Assembly: GCF_002294725.1 (NCBI RefSeq)
Contig: NZ_NSFT01000008.1
Coordinates: 62,001-126,000, forward strand
Origin: Mesorhizobium sp. WSM4313
GTDB lineage: Bacteria; Pseudomonadota; Alphaproteobacteria; Rhizobiales; Rhizobiaceae
Length of the DNA: 64,000 nucleotides
Direction of reading: 5' to 3'
Shown here: in pieces, positions 50,483 to 58,941 of the stretch
How positions within the stretch are numbered: position 1 is the first letter of the stretch
Layout of the letters: each line of letters opens with the position of its first letter
The notes under the pieces: model-generated
Database searches by the model: none
The model's input: the letters and a program-made list of their open reading frames with translations, nothing else
Told to the model about the DNA's origin: nothing
Program-made: the position numbers and the translations under genes

Positions 50483-52777
50483 TCAGATCAGCTTCTCCAG
50501 CGTGATCGGCAGATCCCGCACCCTTTTCCCTGTCGCGTGGAACACTGCGTTGGCAATCGCCGGCGCGATGCCGACGATTGCCAGTTCGCCCACGCCCTTG
50601 CCCCCAAGGGCGGAGGAGTGCGGGTCGGGGATGCCGACCGAGATGGTCTGGATGTCTGGGATATCGGCATTGGTCGGCAGCATGTAGTCGGCGAAATTGC
50701 CGTTGACGATGCGGCCGTGGCGACGATCGACGATGCCTTCCTCGAGCAGCGCCTGGCCGATGCCCATGATGATGCCCCCCTTCCACTGGCTTTCCGCCAG
50801 CTTCGGGTTGTAGAGCCGGCCCGAATCCAGCGCCGACACCACGCGCGACACGCGCACCGTGCCGAAATCCTCGTCGACGCGCACCTCGACGAAATGCGCG
50901 CACCAGGAATGGCGCGAATAGTCGCCCTCGGTGTGCGGGATCGACATGGCTATAGTGGTGTAGTTCTTGTAGCGCTCTTCCGGCGTCGTGCTGGCCGGCA
51001 GCGTGTCGCCCTTGGCTTCGATTTGGTCGCGGCCGATCGCCATCATGAAGTCGGCGATCGACAGGTCCGGCCCTTCGCCGCGCGGCGAGGCGATGCGGCC
51101 GTCCCTCACTTGCAGCGTGTTCGCCTGCAGCTTCTGGAACGGCGAGCGCGGGTCGGAAAGCGCGAGCCCGATCAGCTCGTCCAGCGCCTGGCCTGCCGCC
51201 TTGTGGACGGCGCCGGTCATGACGCCGGCAAGTCGCGAGCCGCCGGTGACGCCGGCGCGGGCGAAATGCGAGTCGCCGAGCTTCACCGACACCCGCTCCA
51301 CCGGCACGCCAAGCGTCTCGGCCGCGGTCTGCGCCAGGATCGTGTAAGTGCCTTGGCCCATGTCGATGGACGAGCTTTCGACTTCGACCGAACCGTCGGA
51401 AAGCAGCTTCACCACCGCCTCGCCATGCGCGCGCCGCACCGGATAGGTGCCGGCCGCGACACCCCAGCCGATGAGCTGGCGGCCGTCGCGCATCGAGCGC
51501 GGCGCGTTGCTGCGCTTCGCCCAGCCGAACGCTTCCGCGCCGGCGGCAAAGGCCTCGCGCAACTGGCGTGTCGACCACGCCTTCTTCGCATGCGGGTCCT
51601 GCTCGGCATAATTGATCAGCCGCATCTCCAGCGGATCGATACCGAGCTCATAGGCAAGCTCGTCGATGGCGCTTTCGATGCCGAAGGCGCTCGGGTTCTC
51701 GCCCGGCGCGCGTTTTGCTCCCGGCACCACCGTATTGACCCGCACCACATTCTGCTTCGAGGAGAAGTTGGGCGTGGCATACATGATCGAGGTGACCGAC
51801 CCGAGCGGCTCAACCCACATGCCGTCGACCGCTGTCTCGTTGACGCCGCGATGCACGATCGACTGGATTTTACCATCCCTGTCGGCGCCGATCGCAACGG
51901 TCTGACGCGTCGCCGCGCGACCGCCATAGGACGTAAAATTCTGCGGGCGGGTGAGCACCAGCTTCACCGGCCGGTCGAGCATCCTGGCGGCAGCCGCAGC
52001 CACCGCGCTATGCGCCAGCGCCAGCGCTTTGGAGCCGAAGCCGCCGCCGATATAGGGCGAGACCAGCCGCACATTCTCGAACGGCAGGCCGAACCACTCG
52101 GCATAGGTGCGCGCCATGCCGTCGAGCCATTGGCTGGGCTCCCAGATGGTCAGCTCGTCGCCCTCCCAGCGCGCGATCAGCCCATGCGGCTCCATCGCGG
52201 CTTGGAATTCGCGCGGCGTGTTGTAGGCCGCGCAGATGCGCACAGGCGCTTCGGCGAAGGCGGCTTCAGCGTCGCCCCATTCCTTGGTCATGGCGTCGAT
52301 CGGGATGCCGTCGCCCGCCTTGCCGTCGCTCAGGTCGACGATGGCCGGCGTCTCGTCATACCATACCTTGACCAGCGCCGCGGCGGCGACCGCCTGCTCG
52401 AATGTCTCGGCCACCACCGCCGCGACATGCTGGCCGGAAAAGGTGACCTCGCGCACGAGCGGCGCGTAGGTCGGCTGCGACGGCGGGTTGCCGAGCCAGT
52501 CCGATGCGCCCCTCAATTCCATGATGGTGTCGGGCGTCAGCACGGCGAGCACGCCGGGCGCGGTCTCGGCTGCGCGGGCGTCGATCGCCGTCACCTTGCC
52601 GGCGGCAATCGTTGCGCCGACCAGCACCGCATGCGTCAGTCCCTCGAGCTGCTGCTCGAAGGCATATTTCGCCGCGCCCGTGATCTTGGCCGGTCCGTCG
52701 ACGCGCGACAGCCGCCCGCCGACCGCTTCGAGACGCGCGCTGTCGGACGCGGCGTGTTTCATGTCATGAACGGTCAT
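50483..52777 (-). CDS. paoC: Molybdenum-cofactor oxidoreductase large subunit (PaoC/YagR-like)
   Basis: 764 residues from ATG 52777, overlapping the stop of the FAD subunit. Xanthine-oxidase fold: VDGPAKITGAAKYAFE near the start, SPYIGGGFGSKALALAHSAVAAAAA, ESSSIDMGQGTYTILAQTAAE, and the C-terminal GGKGVGELAIVGIAPAIANAV with the catalytic Glu. Of the known members the periplasmic aldehyde oxidoreductase PaoC fits best in length. Works with the two smaller subunits encoded upstream. The MoCo-insertion chaperone (PaoD/XdhC) is not seen here. Confidence 0.88.
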   Translation of the reverse strand: MTVHDMKHAASDSARLEAVGGRLSRVDGPAKITGAAKYAFEQQLEGLTHAVLVGATIAAGKVTAIDARAAETAPGVLAVLTPDTIMELRGASDWLGNPPSQPTYAPLVREVTFSGQHVAAVVAETFEQAVAAAALVKVWYDETPAIVDLSDGKAGDGIPIDAMTKEWGDAEAAFAEAPVRICAAYNTPREFQAAMEPHGLIARWEGDELTIWEPSQWLDGMARTYAEWFGLPFENVRLVSPYIGGGFGSKALALAHSAVAAAAARMLDRPVKLVLTRPQNFTSYGGRAATRQTVAIGADRDGKIQSIVHRGVNETAVDGMWVEPLGSVTSIMYATPNFSSKQNVVRVNTVVPGAKRAPGENPSAFGIESAIDELAYELGIDPLEMRLINYAEQDPHAKKAWSTRQLREAFAAGAEAFGWAKRSNAPRSMRDGRQLIGWGVAAGTYPVRRAHGEAVVKLLSDGSVEVESSSIDMGQGTYTILAQTAAETLGVPVERVSVKLGDSHFARAGVTGGSRLAGVMTGAVHKAAGQALDELIGLALSDPRSPFQKLQANTLQVRDGRIASPRGEGPDLSIADFMMAIGRDQIEAKGDTLPASTTPEERYKNYTTIAMSIPHTEGDYSRHSWCAHFVEVRVDEDFGTVRVSRVVSALDSGRLYNPKLAESQWKGGIIMGIGQALLEEGIVDRRHGRIVNGNFADYMLPTNADIPDIQTISVGIPDPHSSALGGKGVGELAIVGIAPAIANAVFHATGKRVRDLPITLEKLI

Positions 52778-53757
52778 GCCGTCTCTCCCAATTTGAGGAT
52801 GGCGCGCGCTATCACGCGCGGCGCCAGCGCAATCCTGTAGTGGTTGGCGCCATGATCGACGGCGCCCTCCATGGCGAGCTCGCTCGCCTCGCGGATCATG
52901 GCTTCGTCGAGCGGCTTGCCTTTCAGCGCCTCTTCGACGGCGCGCACCCGCCACGGTTTCGTGGCGACGCCGCCGAGCGCGACGCGGATGTCGCGCACGG
53001 TGCGGCCGTCGCCTTCAAGCTCCAGCCCGACCGCCGCGCTTGCCGCAGCGAACTCATAGGACTGGCGGTCGCGCACCTTGATGTAGGTCGAGCGTCTGGC
53101 CGCGGCCGAGCCTGGGATCTCTACTGCGGTGATCACTTCGCCGGGGCGGATGTCGTGCTCCTGCTCGGCGGTGGCGCCCGGCGCAAGGAAGAAGTCCTCG
53201 ACCTTCAGCTTGCGCCCGCCAAGATCGACCTCGGCGTCGAAGGCGACGAGCGCCACGGCGAGATCGCCCGGATAGGTGGCGATGCAGGCCTCGCTGACGC
53301 CGAGTACCGCATGGCTGCGCGTCGCCCCGCCGATCGCCGAGCAGCCGCTGCCGGGCGCGCGCTTGTTGCAGGCCGGGAAGTTTTGCGGATCGCGGAAATA
53401 GGGGCAGCGCGTGCGCTGCATCAGGTTGCCGCCGATGGTCGCCATATTGCGCAACTGCGCCGAGGCCGCCTGCCACAGGGCTTCCGATACGGCCGGGAAG
53501 CAGCTCTTCACGGAGGTGTGGTCGGCGACATGGCTCATCTTGGCCAGCGCGCCGATCACGGCGCGGTCGGCGGCGACATCGATGGCGTCGAGCCCTTCGA
53601 TGTGGCTGATGTCGATGACGGTCGAGGGTTCGGCGACGCCGCATTTGGCGAGGTCGATGAGCGTGGTGCCGCCTGCAAGCAGCATGGCGCCGGGAAGAGC
53701 GGCGGCGTTGCGCGCGGCCTCGACGCTGTCGGCACGTAGATAGGAAAAATCTCTCAC
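52774..53757 (-). CDS. paoB: FAD-binding subunit, PaoB-like
   Basis: 327 residues from GTG 53757, overlapping the previous stop (GTGA). FAD-binding motifs MLLAGGTTLIDLAK and NMATIGGNLMQRTRC. The Cys set RCPYFRD, PACNKRAPGSGC and EACIATYPGD mirrors E. coli PaoB, which binds a [4Fe-4S] cluster besides FAD; ordinary xanthine dehydrogenase FAD subunits lack it. Transfers electrons between the 2Fe-2S and molybdenum subunits. Confidence 0.88.
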   Translation of the reverse strand: MRDFSYLRADSVEAARNAAALPGAMLLAGGTTLIDLAKCGVAEPSTVIDISHIEGLDAIDVAADRAVIGALAKMSHVADHTSVKSCFPAVSEALWQAASAQLRNMATIGGNLMQRTRCPYFRDPQNFPACNKRAPGSGCSAIGGATRSHAVLGVSEACIATYPGDLAVALVAFDAEVDLGGRKLKVEDFFLAPGATAEQEHDIRPGEVITAVEIPGSAAARRSTYIKVRDRQSYEFAAASAAVGLELEGDGRTVRDIRVALGGVATKPWRVRAVEEALKGKPLDEAMIREASELAMEGAVDHGANHYRIALAPRVIARAILKLGETA

Positions 53758-54254
53758 GAGCGCAGCTCCTGTGCGGCTTGGCGAATGGCGGCGACGATGT
53801 GCGGATAGGCGCCGCAGCGGCACAGATTGCCGGCCATGTATTCGCGGATCTCCTCGTCGGAGCCGGCATGGCCCTCGCGGATGCAGGCCACCGCCGACAT
53901 GATCTGTCCCGGCGTGCAATAGCCGCACTGGAAGGCATCCTGCTCGAGGAACGCGGCCTGCACGGCATGCAGCGTGCCGTCCTCGCCGGCAAGGCCCTCG
54001 ATAGTGGTGATCGAGCGCCCTTCGACTTGGGCCGCGAGCGTCAGGCAGGCCAGCACGCGCTCGCCGTCGACATGCACGGTGCAGGCGCCGCACTGGCCCT
54101 GGTCGCAGCCTTTCTTGGTGCCGGTGAGGTGGAGCCGTTCGCGCAGCGCATCGAGGAGCGTCACGCGCGGTTCGATTTCCAGCGCTTGGGTCCGGCCATT
54201 GATGGTGAGATTGAGGGAAAGGGTGGTGGGACTGATGGTGACTTGGTCATTCAT
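53754..54254 (-). CDS. paoA: 2Fe-2S subunit, PaoA-like without Tat leader
   Basis: 166 residues from ATG 54254. First [2Fe-2S]: KKGCDQGQCGACTVHVDG...LAC; second: FQCGYCTPGQIM...GNLCRCGAYPHI. Both four-Cys sets are complete. E. coli PaoA has a Tat signal of about 50 residues; here only a short head (MNDQVTISPTTLSLNL) is seen, so the enzyme is probably cytoplasmic. First gene of the three-gene operon. Confidence 0.88.
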   Translation of the reverse strand: MNDQVTISPTTLSLNLTINGRTQALEIEPRVTLLDALRERLHLTGTKKGCDQGQCGACTVHVDGERVLACLTLAAQVEGRSITTIEGLAGEDGTLHAVQAAFLEQDAFQCGYCTPGQIMSAVACIREGHAGSDEEIREYMAGNLCRCGAYPHIVAAIRQAAQELRS

Positions 54255-54334
54255 GGGGCGTCGGGCTCCGATTGCTGGACGCTTGAGCGGATGGAAATGG
54301 GGCTTGGGAGGACAGGGGCAACGCGTGGAAGCTG

Positions 54335-54535
54335 CCAATCTCCCCCCTCGTGGGGGAGATGCCCGGCAGGGCAGAGGGGGGCGCGAAGGAACGAGGCGTT
54401 TTGCGATTTATGTTCGCGAAGAGAAATCTGCCGGAAGGGAGCGCTTGTTATCGATTGATATGACGGCGGGACAGCACCCCCCTCTGTCCTGCCGGACATC
54501 TCCCCCGCAAGGGAGGAGATCAGCAGCCTCATCGC
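54335..54535. repeat. Complete palindromic repeat (type 1)
   Basis: Left arm CTGCCAATCTCCCCCCTCGT, GGGGGAGATGCCCGGCAGGG, CAGAGGGG; right arm CCCCTCTGTCCTGCCGGACA, TCTCCCCCGCAAGGGAGGAG, ATCAGCAG. The arms are inverted and embrace about 85 unique bases. This is the best-preserved copy in the window. Confidence 0.85.
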
Positions 54536-54621
54536 CGCGCTCCACCAACCAGGGTGCGCTTCCCGTCCTTCTCTACGTGACATACCGCTTCCCCTAGTTA
54601 TATGATAAAAGCACTCCACTA

Positions 54622-54641
54622 AAACGGAGGTGCCTCCGTTT
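54622..54641. promoter_or_regulatory. TetR-type operator
   Basis: AAACGGAGGTGCCTCCGTTT: nine-base arms in perfect inverted repeat around TG. It lies 24 bp before the TetR start and faces the molybdo-enzyme operon on the other side. Confidence 0.8.
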
Positions 54642-54664
54642 ATTTACGTGGGATCTGGCCGGTC

Positions 54665-55315
54665 ATGGTTCAACCCCCCATATTGCGTTCGGTGGAGAAA
54701 AAAGTGCCTGACCAGGAAATGACCGCTGAAGCGAAGCGCGACGCGCATGCGCCAAAGCCGCTGCGCGCGGATGCGCAACGCAACCGCGACAGGCTGGTCG
54801 AGGTGGCGGCGCAGGCTTTCGCCACCGATGGCGTCGACGCCTCGCTGGAGGAGATCGCCAAGCGGGCAGGGGTCGGCATCGGCACGCTTTATCGCCATTT
54901 CCCAACCCGCGAGCATCTGGTCGAGGTCGTCTATCGCCGCGAGGTGGAAGGACTTTGCCACGCCGCCGAGGAACTTGCTCGTGAGCATCCTGCCGATGTC
55001 GCGCTGGAGCTCTGGATGCAGCGCTTCGTCGACTACATCGCCACCAAGCGCGGCCTCGCCACCAGCCTGCGCCTATTGCTCACCACCAACTCGACGCTGT
55101 TCTCCGACACGTCCGGCCGCGTCTCGGGCGCCATGCGAAGCCTGATCGAGGCCGCCGCCGCCGCGGGAAAAATCCGCGCCGACGTCGACGCCTCCGATGT
55201 GATGCATGCGCTGGGAGGCATCTACTCGGCGCCGAACACGCCAGACTGGCGCGAGCGGTCGGGGCGGCTGGTGAAGCTCTTGATGGATGGGCTGCGGTTC
55301 GGGGCGAGGGGCTGA
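54665..55315 (+). CDS. TetR-family regulator
   Basis: 216 residues from ATG 54665 (ATG 54719 possible). ADAQRNRDRLVEVAAQAFATDGVDASLEEIAKRAGVGIGTLYRHFPTREHLVEVVY is the N-terminal HTH; the C-terminal ligand domain is of the common AcrR-like type. A perfect 20-bp palindrome precedes it. Divergent from the paoABC-like operon and followed by an aldo/keto reductase, so it probably governs an aldehyde-detoxifying set. Confidence 0.88.
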   Translation: MVQPPILRSVEKKVPDQEMTAEAKRDAHAPKPLRADAQRNRDRLVEVAAQAFATDGVDASLEEIAKRAGVGIGTLYRHFPTREHLVEVVYRREVEGLCHAAEELAREHPADVALELWMQRFVDYIATKRGLATSLRLLLTTNSTLFSDTSGRVSGAMRSLIEAAAAAGKIRADVDASDVMHALGGIYSAPNTPDWRERSGRLVKLLMDGLRFGARG

Positions 55316-55322
55316 GGCGCGG

Positions 55323-55402
55323 GAACTGCTAATCTCCCCCCTCGTGGGGGAGATGTCCGGCAGGACAGAGGGATTGCTGTCTCGCCAACCTCTCCCCGGC
55401 TG
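55323..55402. repeat. Palindromic repeat, partial (type 1)
   Basis: AACTGCTAATCTCCCCCCTC, GTGGGGGAGATGTCCGGCAG and GACAGAGGGATTGCTGTC match the left arm of the 54335 element; the right arm is missing. Confidence 0.75.
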
Positions 55403-55463
55403 GCATTCCCCAACCCGTGGCCTACATAGTCGGCACCACCCTCCCTTCCAAAAGGAACCTCCC

Positions 55464-56294
55464 ATGCCCGAAAAGCTCAAATTGAACGACGGCGCCACCA
55501 TCCCGCAGATCGGGCTGGGCGTCTGGCAGGTCGATCCGGAGATCACGGCCAAGGTCGTGCGCTGGGGCATCGAGGCCGGCTACCGGCTGATCGACACCGC
55601 CGAGGGTTATCGGAACGAGGAAGGCGTCGGCGAGGCGATCGTTGCTGCCGGCGTCCCGCGCGCCGAGCTGTTCATTACCTCCAAGCTGCGCAACGGCGCG
55701 CATCAGCGTGACGCGGCGCTGCGCGCCTTCGACGATACGATGCAGAAGCTGGGCATTGACCAGATCGACCTTTTCCTCATCCACTGGCCGGTGCCCAGCC
55801 AGAACAAATATGTCGAGGCCTGGAAGACGCTGGTCGAACTGCGGAAGGCCGGCCGTATCAAGTCTGTCGGCGTCTCGAACTTCAACCAGGACCATCTGGA
55901 GCGCATCATCGGCGAGACCGGCGTGACGCCGGTCGTCAACCAGATCGAATTGCATCCGCGCTTCCAGCAGCGTGACAAGCGCGATTTTCACGCCAGGCAC
56001 AACATCCGTATCGAGAGCTGGAGCCCGCTGGGCAGCGGCCGGCTGCTGGCCGATCCGACGCTGGAGAAGATCGCGAAGAAGCACGGCAAGTCGGTGGCGC
56101 AGGTCATCATCCGCTGGCACCTGCAGGAGGGGCTGGTCGTCATTCCGAAGTCGATCCACCGGGAGCGCATCGCCGGCAATTTCGACGTCTTCGGCTTCGA
56201 GCTGGATGCGGATGACATGCAGACCGTTCACGGTCTGGATTCGGCCGACGGCCGGACGGGACCCGATCCGGCCACGGCGGCGTTCCTGTTCTGA
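55464..56294 (+). CDS. Aldo/keto reductase
   Basis: 276 residues from ATG 55464 (AAGGAACCTCCC upstream). The tetrad is visible: DTAEGYRNE (Asp, Tyr), TSKLRN (Lys) and LIHWP (His). VIPKSIHRERI forms the NADPH phosphate pocket. AKR5-like (2,5-diketogluconate reductase type) by sequence pattern. Probably converts aldehydes or sugars; context with a molybdenum aldehyde oxidoreductase supports aldehyde handling. Confidence 0.9.
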   Translation: MPEKLKLNDGATIPQIGLGVWQVDPEITAKVVRWGIEAGYRLIDTAEGYRNEEGVGEAIVAAGVPRAELFITSKLRNGAHQRDAALRAFDDTMQKLGIDQIDLFLIHWPVPSQNKYVEAWKTLVELRKAGRIKSVGVSNFNQDHLERIIGETGVTPVVNQIELHPRFQQRDKRDFHARHNIRIESWSPLGSGRLLADPTLEKIAKKHGKSVAQVIIRWHLQEGLVVIPKSIHRERIAGNFDVFGFELDADDMQTVHGLDSADGRTGPDPATAAFLF

Positions 56295-56380
56295 GAGCTG
56301 CGCTCCTTTTGGCGCGGCGTCGGAACCGCCAATCTTCACGGATGGGGAAATGAGCAGTTCTGCCGACGACATGCCGCCGC

Positions 56381-58066
56381 TCATCCGGTGAGCGCAGAGA
56401 CGGTCTTTCGGGATGTGGATCCGGTGACGAAGCTTCGTATCTCGTCAACCAGACTGTCGCAATCTTCACCCCAGATCACGTGGTCTCTGCCGGCCAGCTC
56501 GACGTATCTGGCGCCTTGGATGTGGGTTGCCAAGTAACGCCCTTCCTCTGGGCGCACCCAGCGATCGCCCGTCCTCTGCACGATCAGCGTCGGCACGCGG
56601 ATCGCCGGCAGGATGTCGCGAACGTCGACTTCGGTACCCCAGCGCCAGAGCGCGATTGCATCGGCGGGCGACGCCGAATTCCTGAGATAGGCGGCGAACC
56701 ATTCGCGTTCGACCATGTTTTCGGTCAGGCTCGGCGCTGCGTTGCTCATGTCGGCTGGCTTGCCCCATTGTCTCTCGACGGCCGCTACGTCGTCGTCCAC
56801 CTGCGCCACAGTTCTGGCCCACGGATATTCTTTTGACCAAGTGCCCTTGGCGTAGGTTCCGTTAAGCACCAGCGCGGACGTACGCTCGGGATAGGTGGCG
56901 GCGAAAAGCATGCACATCGGACCGCCCTCCGAGCTGCCGAACAGCACCGCTCGTGTGGAGCCGACTGCGTCCAGCACCGCACGCACATCCTCCATGCGCT
57001 CTTCCAGCGTCGGCAGGCCGACATTGCGGTCGGATAGACCGGTGCCGCGTTTGTCGAATCGGATCAGGCGTGAAAAGGTGCCGAGCCGCTTGAGCACATG
57101 CGCGAAGCGCGGCGAGCCCCAGGCAAGGTCGAGATTGGAGACCCAGCCGGGCACGTATAGGAGGTCAATCGGCCCTTCGCCGGTCACCTGATAGGCGATG
57201 TTGATTCCTGCCGATTTGACGTAGTGGGTGGTCGGTGGCATCGGCTCGCCGCCGGAAAGGCTCCCACCGGCATTTGCCCCCGAACCGGCCGCCGGCTCGG
57301 CGGCCGCAACCGGACGTGTCGAGTGAGGCGATGAACTCATCCGGCGTGTCCGAAGAGCCTCGTATAGTTGGCGCGTTTCCAATTCTGGCTGCAGCCCAAG
57401 ATCTCTCTCCAGCGCCTCACGGCAGAGCTCATACTGTTTAAGAGCAAGGTTGATGCGGCCCTGCGCGGCATAGGCCCTCATCAATGCCCGGTGGATATCT
57501 TCGCGCAGAGGCTCCATTGCGAGCAGTCGCGCAGCCGTCCGCGCACAGGATGAAAGGTCCTTCGACGCGCTGTAATGCGCCACCAGCCTGTCCAGCGCTG
57601 CAACCGCGATCGTTCTCAGGCGCTCGCGTTCAATTCGAAGCCAATCTTCGAACGGCTCCTCTTTCACGCCAAGACCGTCGAGCAGGTCGCCGCGGTAGAC
57701 GGCGAGTGCCTGCTCGAGGCGTTCGGGCGAGGATCCTGTCGCAAGCGTCTCGAACCGGGCGACATCGAAGTCGATCTCGTCGAGATACAGGCCGACACTG
57801 ACGCCGTTTGTCAGAAACCGTCCGCTGCCGCACTTGTGCATGGCCTTTCGGATGGCCGAAACGGCTTGCCTGAGGCTCATCCGGGCCTGGGTTTCGCCAT
57901 TCAGGCTCCAGAGCAGGGCGGCCAGCTTCTCGCGCGATTGTGCCTGTCCGGCTTGCAGCGCGAGATAGGCCATCATCGCCCGTGCCTTGCGGCTCAAGGT
58001 TGGAGCAGCCGCGCCAGTACCGGCGAGATCAAATCCGCCCAGAAGATAAAGATGAGGCCCTTTCAT
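56381..58066 (-). CDS. SARP/BTAD-type regulator fused to an alpha/beta hydrolase
   Basis: 561 residues from ATG 58066. N-terminal winged helix of the OmpR/SARP type (LYLLGGFDLAG...LSRKARAMMAYLALQAGQ), then the bacterial transcriptional activator (BTAD) helical repeat (to about 250). A Pro/Ser/Gly linker (260-285) leads to a full alpha/beta hydrolase: YVPGWVSNLDLAWG, nucleophile FGSSEGGPM, and GRDHVIWGED near the end with the His. The hydrolase could act as sensor or as enzyme. The layout resembles adenylate-cyclase-associated hydrolases, but no cyclase domain is present. Confidence 0.87.
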   Translation of the reverse strand: MKGPHLYLLGGFDLAGTGAAAPTLSRKARAMMAYLALQAGQAQSREKLAALLWSLNGETQARMSLRQAVSAIRKAMHKCGSGRFLTNGVSVGLYLDEIDFDVARFETLATGSSPERLEQALAVYRGDLLDGLGVKEEPFEDWLRIERERLRTIAVAALDRLVAHYSASKDLSSCARTAARLLAMEPLREDIHRALMRAYAAQGRINLALKQYELCREALERDLGLQPELETRQLYEALRTRRMSSSPHSTRPVAAAEPAAGSGANAGGSLSGGEPMPPTTHYVKSAGINIAYQVTGEGPIDLLYVPGWVSNLDLAWGSPRFAHVLKRLGTFSRLIRFDKRGTGLSDRNVGLPTLEERMEDVRAVLDAVGSTRAVLFGSSEGGPMCMLFAATYPERTSALVLNGTYAKGTWSKEYPWARTVAQVDDDVAAVERQWGKPADMSNAAPSLTENMVEREWFAAYLRNSASPADAIALWRWGTEVDVRDILPAIRVPTLIVQRTGDRWVRPEEGRYLATHIQGARYVELAGRDHVIWGEDCDSLVDEIRSFVTGSTSRKTVSALTG

Positions 58067-58235
58067 TGAGTTTCGGCCCCGGCCACGATTATGGCAATTC
58101 TTTCGCTTCGCCCCTGGTAATTCAACCGCTATCTGTCCCAAGCGGTCTTTTTCACGTTTCGATCACGCTGCCATCTCCAGCTTTATCACGGTCGCGCCAG
58201 AGAGTTGGCCGAACCTGAAACATGGGAGAACCTCA

Positions 58236-58493
58236 ATGCTGCCATTCAGCCCGACCGACTGGCCCTTCCGGCAAGATGACGGTTTCTACCGGCTCCAAGG
58301 CCCACCCGCAATCTTTCGTCACGACATCGCCCAGGCGCGGTACTTGGAGCAGCAGTTAGCGCAACGGTTGCCCGGCGCTCCCAGGATAAGTCTACCAATG
58401 CTCGTGAGCAGGCTTTTTGCCGTGGCAGCGTCGGCCCGTGCAGCGCTCTCTCGCCGGCGTGCCGGGCGAGGACCTGCCTCGTTTCGGCTTTGA
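58236..58493 (+). CDS. Hypothetical small protein
   Basis: 85 residues from ATG 58236 with GGGAGAACCTC upstream. MLPFSPTDWPFRQDDGFYRLQGPPAIFRHDIAQARYLEQQLAQRLPG, then a helix and a basic tail (ALSRRRAGRGPASFRL). No family. The strong ribosome site and 170-bp distance from the divergent SARP gene support coding; the composition of the second half does not exclude chance. Confidence 0.5.
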   Translation: MLPFSPTDWPFRQDDGFYRLQGPPAIFRHDIAQARYLEQQLAQRLPGAPRISLPMLVSRLFAVAASARAALSRRRAGRGPASFRL

Positions 58494-58526
58494 AAGCCGG
58501 CCTTCCGAGCCACGGCGGGCTTGACC

Positions 58527-58826
58527 TTAAATTCCCTCGCCGTCCACCAGCGGCACGTCATCTCCCTCCCACGGGCTGGGCATTGTCCCGCGTCCTGCGG
58601 TCGGCAGCGGCATCCAGCATCTGAGTTCCGGTTCTGCATATTCGACGATGCGGCCGGGCGAGGAGTCCGACGCCCGCCAGCCTTCCTCGCCGAACTGGTC
58701 GGCGCGCGACCAGTAGGCCATGTCGACCTCGGCCGGCCCCTGCTCGGAGGAACGCACCGTCACCAGGATGCGGCTGCCGTCCCGCGGCGCGCTCGCCATA
58801 TTGCGCCACTGTTCGGTCTCGTCCAT
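58527..58826 (-). CDS. Hypothetical small soluble protein
   Basis: 99 residues from ATG 58826 (CAGGAGGAGATCGC upstream). EQWRNMASAPRDGSRILVTVRSSEQGPAEVDMAYWSRADQFGEEGWRASDSSPGRIVEYAEPELRCWMPLP: the W-x-x-M-x-x-APRDG start and CWMPLP end are typical of small DUF551-like proteins of phage and bacterial origin. Function unknown. Confidence 0.7.
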   Translation of the reverse strand: MDETEQWRNMASAPRDGSRILVTVRSSEQGPAEVDMAYWSRADQFGEEGWRASDSSPGRIVEYAEPELRCWMPLPTAGRGTMPSPWEGDDVPLVDGEGI

Positions 58827-58941
58827 GCGATCTCCTCCTGCTGAACCAATTCCAGAAAACCGGCCGTCGCAATAGTCGCCGCCCGCCGGGAAGGGGTCAA
58901 CCCGAACTTGGAGCGCGACAGGCAATTCATTCGAAGCTAAT

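Noticed and set aside
50537..52840. Long plus-strand open frame (767 codons) opposite the molybdo-enzyme genes
   Set aside because: It mirrors the codon pattern of the well-identified minus-strand gene, is rich in Arg, Ala, Gly and His, and has no family features. Frames of this kind are a by-product of high GC.
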